Below are positions 1-5,546 of a DNA stretch of 12,966 bases, piece after piece. This stretch comes from Coriobacteriia bacterium. GTDB taxonomy: Bacteria > Actinomycetota > Coriobacteriia > Anaerosomatales > JAENZW01. The position numbers and the translations under genes are program-made. The stretch lies in assembly GCA_029858605.1 (NCBI GenBank), contig JAOUET010000034.1:1-12966 (forward strand). The letters run 5' to 3'. Numbering within the stretch: position 1 is the first letter of the stretch; each line of letters opens with the position of its first letter. Under the pieces are notes generated by a model that saw only the letters and a program-made list of their open reading frames with translations, did not search any database and was not told the origin of the DNA.

Positions 1-402
1 GAGAACTGTGAGCATCGTGCCCTCGACGGGCTTTCGAACAGCCTGGAATGCGACCACCTGCGCACGCTCCAAGGCCTCAGCGATCGTCGCCGGCTCCAGT
101 GCGGGAGCGTTGCCCAGGATGTCGCAGACGCCCCGAACTACCTGGCTCAAGATAACGCCCGAGTTCCCGCGCGCTCCCATAAGCGACCCGTGGGTGATCG
201 CGCTGCAGACCGCAGAGACATCGGAGTCGTACGGTAACGACCGGAGCTCGGACAGAACGGCGTCCATTGTCAGCGACATGTTGGTTCCTGTGTCGCCGTC
301 CGGGACGGGAAAGACGTTCAACTTGTCGACGTCGTCTTGCCTCTCCCTGAGCGCACCGGCTGCCGCAGAGACGAGCGTCAGGAATGCGGGTTCGGGGGAC
401 AT
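1..402 (-). CDS. fakA: DhaL/DAK2-domain protein (YloV/FakA-like fatty acid kinase), N-terminal 134 residues only
   Basis: Only the N-terminal DhaL (DAK2) ATP-binding domain is visible; the frame is open to the window edge. It has the family signature NVFPVPDGDTGTNM at residues 29-42, whose Asp35 and Asp37 would hold Mg-ATP. It also has GARGNSGVILSQ and a KPVEGTMLTV segment, both typical of Bacillus YloV and Staphylococcus FakA. In that family the protein phosphorylates fatty acids presented by a FakB (DegV-type) partner, feeding exogenous fatty acids into phospholipid synthesis. The ATG at 402 is preceded by GAGAGAGGA. It starts 13 nt after the asp23 stop, so the two are probably co-transcribed, as yloU-yloV are in Bacillus. 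Seen: the motifs and the spacing. Inferred: fatty acid kinase activity, because the middle and C-terminal domains lie outside the window. Confidence 0.9.
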   Translation of the reverse strand, partial: MSPEPAFLTLVSAAAGALRERQDDVDKLNVFPVPDGDTGTNMSLTMDAVLSELRSLPYDSDVSAVCSAITHGSLMGARGNSGVILSQVVRGVCDILGNAPALEPATIAEALERAQVVAFQAVRKPVEGTMLTVL

Positions 403-415
403 GCGTCCTCTCTCG

Positions 416-781
416 TCAGCTACGGACCTTTATTCCTTGGACGTGGACATCGACGTCCACGACGTTGACATCAGCCATGCTTGTCAGCACGTAGCGCACG
501 CGCTCGGCGAGATTGTGAGAAACCTCGGTCAGATTCGTGCCGTGCTCGATCACGACGTACAGGTCGACACGGACACCCTCATCCAGGGTCGATATCGCGA
601 CGCCCTTGCGGAGACGGTCGCGGGTCAAGAGCTGGGCGACGCCATCGCGCAAAGAAGGGCTTGCCATGCCCACGATCCCATAGCACTCGAGAGCCGCGAA
701 GCCAGCGAGATCAGCGAGGACATCGTTGGCGATCTGAATCTCTCCACTCGCGTCGGCGCTCATATGGTCAGCCCCGCTCAT
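416..781 (-). CDS. Asp23/Gls24 family envelope stress protein (YloU-like)
   Basis: A 121-residue protein from ATG 781, or 115 residues from ATG 763. It has the Asp23/Gls24 pattern: a G-E-I-x-I opening, an alternating 'LAGFAALECYGIVGMA' stretch, a KGVAI strand, a VDLYVVIEHG strand and a C-terminal VDVDVHVQGIKV strand. It lies directly upstream of the fakA-like gene, as yloU does before yloV. Family members are small cytoplasmic or membrane-associated proteins linked to the cell envelope and alkaline stress; their molecular role is not well defined. Both candidate starts are copies of one 18-bp tandem repeat, so the start is ambiguous. The upstream ATG (781) has the better ribosome site, GAAGGGG about 8 nt before it. 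The gene is divergent from rpmB. Confidence 0.85.
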   Translation of the reverse strand: MSGADHMSADASGEIQIANDVLADLAGFAALECYGIVGMASPSLRDGVAQLLTRDRLRKGVAISTLDEGVRVDLYVVIEHGTNLTEVSHNLAERVRYVLTSMADVNVVDVDVHVQGIKVRS

Positions 782-793
782 ATGGTCAGCCCC
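758..793 (-). repeat. Perfect 18-bp tandem duplication carrying the asp23 translation start
   Basis: On the minus strand the unit GGGGCTGACCATATGAGC occurs twice back to back (776-793 and 758-775) with no mismatch. Each copy contains a G-rich stretch 7 to 8 nt before an ATG. The unit is a multiple of three, so both ATGs (781 and 763) are in frame with asp23, and the second copy would encode six extra residues (SGADHM) after the first Met. The exact identity suggests a recent duplication or strand-slippage product. Confidence 0.95.
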
Positions 794-824
794 TTCAAAC
801 GCGTGCGACCCTACATCACACGCC

Positions 825-830
825 AGTATA
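825..830 (-). promoter_or_regulatory. Possible -10 element for asp23-fakA
   Basis: The minus strand reads TATACT about 44 nt upstream of the distal asp23 ATG, in the divergent gap shared with rpmB. No convincing -35 hexamer is visible at the right distance, so this rests on the -10 match and its position alone. Confidence 0.35.
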
Positions 831-875
831 TCCGATTGCGATGGGCGGAACGTGCGGCTCGACCTGCCACCTTTG

Positions 876-904
876 TTGTCGTAGGAAGAGCGCTGTGGTA
901 TCAT
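876..904 (+). promoter_or_regulatory. Probable sigma-70-type promoter of rpmB
   Basis: TTGTCG (876-881) and TATCAT (899-904) are separated by exactly 17 nt. The predicted start near 911 gives a leader of about 60 nt before the rpmB ATG. The position in a divergent intergenic gap fits, and no other pair there looks as good. Confidence 0.6.
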
Positions 905-925
905 CCACGCGCTTTGCGCTACTTC

Positions 926-952
926 TTCGTGCGGTCCCTGCGGTCGCACGAA
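926..952 (+). other. Stem-loop in the rpmB 5' leader
   Basis: TTCGTGCG (926-933) and CGCACGAA (945-952) form a perfect 8-bp stem. Two wobble pairs and one G-C pair could extend it inward to 11 bp with a 5-nt loop. It lies between the predicted transcription start and the ribosome site (GGGAG at 960-964). No U-run follows, so it is not an intrinsic terminator. It may stabilise the mRNA or control translation; the function is unknown. Confidence 0.6.
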
Positions 953-972
953 TACAGATGGGAGTCCCAGCA

Positions 973-1161
973 ATGTCCAAGGTGTGCGCCGTCTGCGGCA
1001 AGAAGCCTTCTGCAGGTAGGAACGTTAGCCATTCACATCGAGTCACCAATCGTATGTTCAGGCCGAACATCCAGAAGGTGACGGCGGTCATCGATGGTTC
1101 TGTGAAGAAGGTCAATGTATGCACCAAGTGCATGAAGGCCGGCAAGGTGGTTCGCGCCTAG
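973..1161 (+). CDS. rpmB: 50S ribosomal protein L28 (bL28), zinc-binding form
   Basis: A 62-residue protein, full length for bacterial L28, starting MSKVCAVCGKKP and continuing with the L28 hallmark SHSHRVTNRMFRPNIQKV. Two CxxC pairs (Cys5/Cys8 and Cys50/Cys53) mark the zinc-binding 'C+' paralogue type; the zinc-free type lacks these pairs. It is a structural protein of the large ribosomal subunit. The ATG at 973 has GGGAG about 8 nt upstream. An in-frame ATG at 958 would add five residues but has no ribosome site, so 973 is preferred. It has its own upstream promoter and leader hairpin, diverges from asp23 and converges with the HD-GYP gene, with 14 nt between stops. Confidence 0.97.
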   Translation: MSKVCAVCGKKPSAGRNVSHSHRVTNRMFRPNIQKVTAVIDGSVKKVNVCTKCMKAGKVVRA

Positions 1162-1175
1162 CCGTTCGCACCGCC

Positions 1176-2903
1176 CTACCCGCTACCTTTTTCACTCCTG
1201 TCTCGATCGATCCACTCCATGCCCATGAAAGCACGGACTACCTCGGGGTCGAACTGCGTCCCCGAGCTCTTCTCGATCTCCCGGCGCGCCTCTTTGGGCG
1301 GGAAGGCCTTTCGATACGGGCGTTCCGACGTCATGGCAACGTAGGCGTCCGCGACAGCGAGTATGCGCGCCTCGAGCGGGATGTCTTCGCCGGCAACTCC
1401 CGCGACGTAGCCGGAGCCGTCGAAGCGCTCGTGGTGGTGGTAGACGATGGGCGCGACCTTGCGCAAGGCCGGGACCTGTTGGAGTATGTCGGCAGCGACC
1501 TCCGGGTGCATCTTCACCAGACCTCGTTCGATGGTCGTGAGCGGTCTGCTGGATGCCGCGTATAGGCTCCCCGCTCCTGCCATGCCTATGTCGTGGAGAA
1601 TGGCCGCTATCTGCAGCGCACGAAGACTTTCGTCGTCCAGGCCCAGCGAACTCCCCAAGTCCATCGTGAGCTCGGCCACGCGATCGGTCCCACCATGTGC
1701 GTACGGGTCTTTGGTCTCGAGTGCCAGCGCGAGAGCGCGCAGCGAAGAGAGGTAGAGCTCCTCTGCCGAGTGGATGGCACGAGCGTTTCTCAAGGCGACC
1801 GCGGTTTGGCGCCCGAGCAACTCAAGGGTGTCGAGTAGGGACTTCGTGAAGTGGGCTGGATACCTTCGACTACCTACGTTCAGGACGCCGAGGAGACCGT
1901 CTTCGTCGGATATCGGGACCGACACAGCGGACCGGACTCCGTGCCGCTCCCCGCGACTGGGCTTGCCAGGCAGGTCCTCTACCAGCACGGGCTGGTTGGT
2001 AGCCGCGACCCAACCCGCTATCCCCTCGCCGAGGGAGACGACGGTGGACGAGATGACGTCGTCGGGGAGCCCGTGAGCGGCAGCCATCCTCAGGCGGTCG
2101 TCCTCCGACAAGAGCATGATGCTGGCGGTAGCAGCGTCCGCCAAACGAACCGCGGCGGCGAGGGACTCGCGGATGACGCCTTCCTCGTCCAACGTGCGCG
2201 CGAGCACACGTGCCGCTTTCATCAGACGCGTCGCTGCCAGATGCTCGCGTTTCCCAAGGTGAAGAGCGAGTGCACCGGTGAGAGCGGTTCTCATGACCAG
2301 GAAGACTTGCCGCAGAGACGCGCCGGAAGGCTGAGTGTCTGAGGCGATGTCCACGGCCGCTACGCCGCGGACGTCCGCAGTGCCGATGGGAGCGGCGTAG
2401 CGCCAAAGCGTGCGCGACCCTTCGGCACCAGAAACGCGACTCTGCATCTCGAAGATCGCTCTATCCTGAACCAGAGCGGCACCGAGAGTCGTGCCCTGGA
2501 TTGCGACGGGTGTGCTCGCCGGAGCGAGTGTGCCTTGGCGGGCAACGGGTCGAAGCGTACCCGTGGGAGCGTCTTCGAGCCAGACGTGGGCGGCAACAGC
2601 TTCGCCGGCCGATCCGGCGTTCTCGAGTAGCGCCGCCACGACTGAGTCGGCATCCATGACCGAGGGTTGCGCCACTTGGCGGAGCAGGGCATCCGATCCG
2701 TCCTGCGTGCCACTGGCGTCTGCGTCGCTGGGACTCTTTCGGCTGGGTGAGCGACCTCGCTCGAGACGCAACCCCAGGGCCATGCCCGCAACCACCACGA
2801 AGGCGGTGGTTGCAGCGGCAGCGGATGACGACTTCATGTCGTATGTGAGCGCGCCGGCACCAAGTGCGCTGGCGGCAACCACGATGGCGGTTGTTCTCTT
2901 CAC
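1176..2903 (-). CDS. Membrane-anchored GAF/HD-GYP domain protein with altered HD-GYP motifs
   Basis: A 575-residue protein from GTG 2903. Two hydrophobic N-terminal segments (about 4-19 and 30-50) suggest membrane anchoring. A weakly conserved GAF-like region (about 75-215), a clearer GAF domain (about 225-375) and a C-terminal HD-GYP domain (378-575) follow. HD-GYP proteins are c-di-GMP phosphodiesterases. Retained residues are His437-Asp438, His466 (in MHPE), the HHHERFDGSGY block (489-499), Asp519 (in VADAY), SERPYRKA and GTQFDP. Departures: the usual 'GHS' His is Gly405 (sequence AHGGTDRV), HDIGK reads HDIGM, the GIPD segment is lost, and GYP reads GYV. Activity is therefore uncertain; it may be a weak enzyme or a c-di-GMP or protein-binding receptor. 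GTG 2903 was chosen because a TATAAT lies 33-39 nt upstream and earlier starts would run back into thiN. The ribosome site is weak. Confidence 0.85.
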   Translation of the reverse strand: MKRTTAIVVAASALGAGALTYDMKSSSAAAATTAFVVVAGMALGLRLERGRSPSRKSPSDADASGTQDGSDALLRQVAQPSVMDADSVVAALLENAGSAGEAVAAHVWLEDAPTGTLRPVARQGTLAPASTPVAIQGTTLGAALVQDRAIFEMQSRVSGAEGSRTLWRYAAPIGTADVRGVAAVDIASDTQPSGASLRQVFLVMRTALTGALALHLGKREHLAATRLMKAARVLARTLDEEGVIRESLAAAVRLADAATASIMLLSEDDRLRMAAAHGLPDDVISSTVVSLGEGIAGWVAATNQPVLVEDLPGKPSRGERHGVRSAVSVPISDEDGLLGVLNVGSRRYPAHFTKSLLDTLELLGRQTAVALRNARAIHSAEELYLSSLRALALALETKDPYAHGGTDRVAELTMDLGSSLGLDDESLRALQIAAILHDIGMAGAGSLYAASSRPLTTIERGLVKMHPEVAADILQQVPALRKVAPIVYHHHERFDGSGYVAGVAGEDIPLEARILAVADAYVAMTSERPYRKAFPPKEARREIEKSSGTQFDPEVVRAFMGMEWIDRDRSEKGSG

Positions 2904-2936
2904 GGGATACCGATCGCTTGTGGTGTTGTCGGCGCG

Positions 2937-2942
2937 ATTATA
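2937..2942 (-). promoter_or_regulatory. TATAAT -10 element for the HD-GYP gene, overlapping the thiN stop codon
   Basis: The minus strand has a perfect TATAAT. Its central TAA (2940-2938) is also the thiN stop codon. Transcription from it would begin near 2930, leaving a leader of about 27 nt before GTG 2903. No good -35 is seen 16-18 nt upstream, inside thiN. Confidence 0.45.
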
Positions 2943-3651
2943 CCGCCTCGTCGGCATTGCCATCGCAGTCGGGGGGCGTTGATGGGGACTCGTGGAAGCC
3001 CAGCGGAACCGGCACGGTGACCAGCAGCACACCCATGTCTACCTGGGCCGTCGCATGCTCCTCGGTGACGACATTGCTGATACCCAACGACGACAGCGGA
3101 TCCATGAGGTACTGCGTCAAGGGGTAGCGGACTCCGTTGAGGGAGACAAGAGCTCGCGCCTGCAGGGCCATAACGGAGAACGTGGTTCCCGGTGCCGGAA
3201 GCGCGATGCTATCCCGGCCGGACGATGCGAGGACCCAACAAGTCTGGTCGGGTTCCCTTGCGACAGGAGAGAGATCTGCATGGCGAGCCATGCTTCCGAG
3301 GGTGGCCAAAGTGTGCTCGACCCTGGCGCCCAGGCAGGCGGTGAGAACGACTTGGGTGAGGGAAGTGCGAGCGACTTCGGCGAGGGCTAGGTCCAGGTCC
3401 GTGATGTCCTTGTCTTTGGGGAAGCGCCGAAGCGGGACACCCTCGGATTCCAGGCGCTCGAGAACCTCGGTTTGTATGGAATCCATGTCGCCGATGACGA
3501 TGTCGGGAGTGCGGTCGCATCTGAGGCACAGACCGGCGCCTCCGTCGACAGCCACCACGCGCGACGCACCTTCCATCAACCTACGGTAGAAGGCATCGTC
3601 GACTCGCCTCGTGGGTGCCGCACCCACGACGAGTGTGTAGAGCGGCTTCAT
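2938..3651 (-). CDS. thiN: Thiamine pyrophosphokinase
   Basis: A 237-residue protein that transfers pyrophosphate from ATP to thiamine, giving thiamine pyrophosphate (TPP). Motifs in order are DGGAGLCLRC (36-45), PDIVIGDMDS (49-58), KDKDITDLDLAL (79-90) and LGARVEHTLATL (107-118). The last corresponds to the family's G-x-R-x-D-H-T-L-x-N, with Glu for Asp and Thr for Asn. The C-terminal thiamine-binding half has GVRYPLT and GISNVV. The ATG at 3651 overlaps the thiT stop as ATGA, indicating translational coupling. There is no clear ribosome site, which fits coupling. With thiT upstream this makes an import-and-activation thiamine salvage operon under the riboswitch. In Bacillus thiN also lies just before rpmB; here an HD-GYP gene intervenes. 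Confidence 0.95.
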   Translation of the reverse strand: MKPLYTLVVGAAPTRRVDDAFYRRLMEGASRVVAVDGGAGLCLRCDRTPDIVIGDMDSIQTEVLERLESEGVPLRRFPKDKDITDLDLALAEVARTSLTQVVLTACLGARVEHTLATLGSMARHADLSPVAREPDQTCWVLASSGRDSIALPAPGTTFSVMALQARALVSLNGVRYPLTQYLMDPLSSLGISNVVTEEHATAQVDMGVLLVTVPVPLGFHESPSTPPDCDGNADEAV

Positions 3652-4223
3652 CGCGCAGAAGAGGTGGTCGGTGCCGCTTCGGCGAGCGACAGAACGGGCA
3701 GCAGAACCAGAGCTGCGTAGAAGCACAGTGCAGTTGAGATCGGGACGTAGAGGTTGTACAGCGCCGAGTAGAGCAGCACCGGTTGATCGCCGGCGAACTC
3801 GGAGAAGAAGACGTATCCGGACACCACGTGCGCGAGATAGCGACACGCGGCACCCAGCAGGAAAGCGGGCAAAGCGACGGTCCACAGAGCGGTCGTCACC
3901 GTCCCGCGCCGAACGGCCTTCATCCAGGCCCCGGCTGCCACGCCCGCAACGCCCACGCCCGCGTACGCGACGGGATAGTCGAGCAGCGCTTGCACCCAAT
4001 GCACGACGTAGGGGTCGACAAAGTAGTCCAGGACGCCGTAGAGGGCGCCCGCGAGTATCCCTACCCCCAGGCCTCGCCTGACGGCCAGTATGAACAGCGG
4101 CAGCATGCCCAGCGAGACGGTGCCTCCCTGCGGCATATGCCAAAGCTTGAGTGTGTTGAGCACCGCCGCCAGGGCGATCGTGAGTCCGATCTCGACGGTG
4201 ATTCTGACGCGCTCGCTTCGCAT
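3648..4223 (-). CDS. thiT: ECF transporter thiamine-binding S component (ThiT/YuaJ family)
   Basis: A 191-residue, very hydrophobic protein of about six membrane segments. It is the substrate-specificity subunit that binds thiamine and works with a shared EcfA/EcfA'/EcfT module, which is not in this window. Family signatures are GGTVSLGMLPLFILAVRRG (33-51), PYVVHWVQALLDYPVAYAG (71-89), CRYLAHVVSGYVFF (127-140) and LYSALYN (151-157). The His, Tyr and Asn that line the thiamine pocket in Lactococcus ThiT appear conserved. The ATG at 4223 has GGGAGG just upstream; that site lies in a predicted hairpin below a TPP riboswitch. It shares ATGA with thiN. Seen: motifs, overlap and leader structure. 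Known: the family role. Inferred: that the organism depends at least partly on imported thiamine. Confidence 0.93.
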   Translation of the reverse strand: MRSERVRITVEIGLTIALAAVLNTLKLWHMPQGGTVSLGMLPLFILAVRRGLGVGILAGALYGVLDYFVDPYVVHWVQALLDYPVAYAGVGVAGVAAGAWMKAVRRGTVTTALWTVALPAFLLGAACRYLAHVVSGYVFFSEFAGDQPVLLYSALYNLYVPISTALCFYAALVLLPVLSLAEAAPTTSSAR

Positions 4224-4228
4224 GCTGC

Positions 4229-4264
4229 CTCCCGAACGTTGCCGCACGGAGTGCGGGCCGGGAG
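4229..4264 (-). promoter_or_regulatory. Shine-Dalgarno sequestering hairpin (expression platform) for thiT
   Basis: On the minus strand CTCCCG (4264-4259) pairs perfectly with CGGGAG (4234-4229), which contains most of the thiT ribosome site GGGAGG. This encloses a second perfect 6-bp stem, CCGCAC/GTGCGG with a TCC loop (4256-4242). There is no U-run, so control is probably translational. The same CTCCCG can instead pair with an identical CGGGAG (4380-4375) inside the riboswitch 5' half, giving a mutually exclusive anti-sequester. Confidence 0.7.
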
Positions 4265-4294
4265 TGCGCCGAGTCTGCCAGGAAGAAGCACGAC

Positions 4295-4388
4295 TACCGT
4301 GTTCCGTACCCCGCATTACCGGGGCCGTCGCGTCGGTCGCGGTCGATGCCGCCTCTCAGCCGCCTCAGTGGCAGCTCCCGATACGGTA
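4295..4388 (-). promoter_or_regulatory. TPP (THI-box) riboswitch upstream of thiT-thiN
   Basis: The minus strand shows the aptamer layout in order. P1 is TACCGT (4388-4383) with ACGGTA (4300-4295). GGGAGCTGCC begins P2/P3. The hallmark GGCTGAGA has its CTGAGA at 4359-4354. A small GCGG/CCGC hairpin and GACCG follow. P5 is CCCCG/CGGGG enclosing GTAATG, and the aptamer ends with TACGGAA. The usual consensus is CTGAGA ... ACC ... CCTGATCTGG-TAATG-CCAGCGTAGGGAA, so the CCTGAT/TAGGGA P4 region is divergent and the P5-P4 junction is about one base short. Location directly upstream of a thiamine transporter and kinase strongly supports the call. TPP binding would be expected to lower expression of both genes. 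Confidence 0.85.
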
Positions 4389-4408
4389 TGGGTCCTGCTG
4401 ACAATCCT

Positions 4409-4449
4409 GTCACAGGCAGAAGTCTCGTGCAAGAACGTGAGCCTGTGAC
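4409..4449. repeat. 9-bp inverted repeat in the M23-thiT intergenic region
   Basis: GTCACAGGC (4409-4417) and GCCTGTGAC (4441-4449) are perfect inverted copies 23 nt apart. The left arm also lies in a self-complementary CCTGTCACAGG (4406-4416). A weak -35-like TTGCAC occurs between the arms on the minus strand (4432-4427), with a poor -10-like CAGGAT 17 nt on. It could be an operator or a terminator-like hairpin after the M23 gene; there is no U-run. The rest of 4389-4492 shows no gene. Confidence 0.6.
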
Positions 4450-4492
4450 GTCGAGAACATGGATCCTCAGACTCCCAAGCGGTGCCGAGACC

Positions 4493-5533
4493 CTACTCCA
4501 TCGCTCTGAGGTACGGGTAGGGGTTTACCGCTCCCCCGCCCCCAGGGTGTATCTCGAAATGCAGGTGGGGAGCTGAGGCACTCGCGTTGCCGGTAGAACC
4601 GACATAGCCGATGACCTGACCCGCCTGGACCGTACCTGAGCTGATTGCATAGCCGTCCAGATGCGCGTAGTAGAAGACCCAGCCGTTGTCTGCGTGGAGG
4701 TAGATCGACTTGCCCCCCTTGCCGCTGTATGTCGCGCTCACGCTTCCTGAGAGCACCGCAACGCAGGACGTTCCACGCGGCGCCATGATGTCGGTGCCTT
4801 TGTGGCTGCGTCGACCACCGTCGCGAGAGGCGCCCCAGGTATCGCTGTAGTAGTGAACGCCCTGGACCGGGAACACCATGCCGTTCTTGGCTGGCACACC
4901 GGGCACTTGCCTCGCGGTGGTCCCACGTTGGCGATCGAGTTCCTTCTTGAGTGAGTCATAGCGAGATCTCACAGACGAAAGGCGGGCCCTGAGCTTCTCG
5001 CGTTCGGCGGCCAGCTGCTTGAAGGCAGCTGCCTGTTCTTCTCGTTCGCGCTCGGCTTCGGCACGCTGCTGCTGGAGTTCGGCGGCCAGCCTCTTGGACT
5101 CGGAGATCGCGGCCGCATCGGCGTCGCCCACCCTCTTGATGAAGTCGAGCGTTGTGACGAGTTCCTGAAACGACGACGCCCCCAATATGATCGTCAGGTA
5201 ATCGATCGCATCCATCCTGTACATCCCTTGCAGCCTTCGCCCCAGCGCCTCTTGGGATGCCTGAAGTTCCTTCTCGGTCTTGGCGATACGCGCGTCGAGC
5301 TTCTCGATACGGGTTTCGGTCTCGTCGAGACGCCAGTAGGCACGGTCGTAGTCCGCACCCACGTCGCCCAGCTCCGCTCGAATGGCGTCGAGGTCGCGTT
5401 CGAGATCGGCCACGCTCGGCGCGCCCGGGGCGCGGCCGGGACTGTGTGTGAAGACGGCAAGCAGCGTCACCGCTGCGATCAGCGCAAGCAACCGGCCCGC
5501 AATGGAGTGTCGATCAATCACGTTGCCGCACAA
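4493..5533 (-). CDS. Secreted coiled-coil M23 (LytM) peptidoglycan endopeptidase
   Basis: A 346-residue protein from TTG 5533. A hydrophobic N-terminal segment (about 13-30) looks like a signal peptide or anchor. A long charged coiled-coil region (about 41-215) follows. It contains a 'RMDAIDYLTIILGASSFQEL' type stretch seen in PcsB/CwlO/EnvC-like hydrolases, and the rest is rich in Glu, Arg, Ala and Gln. The C-terminal M23 domain has HxGxD (His244, Asp248) and HLH (His323, His325), so all zinc ligands are present. It should cleave peptide cross-bridges of peptidoglycan outside the membrane. TTG 5533 is preferred because GAGGAG lies 8 nt upstream; GTG 5521 is an alternative with a poor ribosome site. 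It begins 13 nt after the PASTA gene stop, so the two form an envelope operon. The coiled coil may restrain the enzyme until a partner releases it, which is inference. Confidence 0.9.
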   Translation of the reverse strand: MCGNVIDRHSIAGRLLALIAAVTLLAVFTHSPGRAPGAPSVADLERDLDAIRAELGDVGADYDRAYWRLDETETRIEKLDARIAKTEKELQASQEALGRRLQGMYRMDAIDYLTIILGASSFQELVTTLDFIKRVGDADAAAISESKRLAAELQQQRAEAEREREEQAAAFKQLAAEREKLRARLSSVRSRYDSLKKELDRQRGTTARQVPGVPAKNGMVFPVQGVHYYSDTWGASRDGGRRSHKGTDIMAPRGTSCVAVLSGSVSATYSGKGGKSIYLHADNGWVFYYAHLDGYAISSGTVQAGQVIGYVGSTGNASASAPHLHFEIHPGGGGAVNPYPYLRAME

Positions 5534-5546
5534 CCTCGCTTCTCCT

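Noticed and set aside
441..460. CGTGGAC/GTCCACG hairpin near the asp23 3' end
   Set aside because: It lies within repeated Val-Asp codons (VDVDVHV), with no U-run and a position inside the coding sequence; probably incidental.
8..1081. Plus-strand open frame (about 357 codons) at the left edge
   Set aside because: It crosses fakA, asp23 and the rpmB promoter; those carry clear family motifs and this frame does not.
1140..1195. Possible bidirectional terminator between rpmB and the HD-GYP gene
   Set aside because: There is a short T-run at 1188-1192 on the plus strand, but no adequate stem precedes it.
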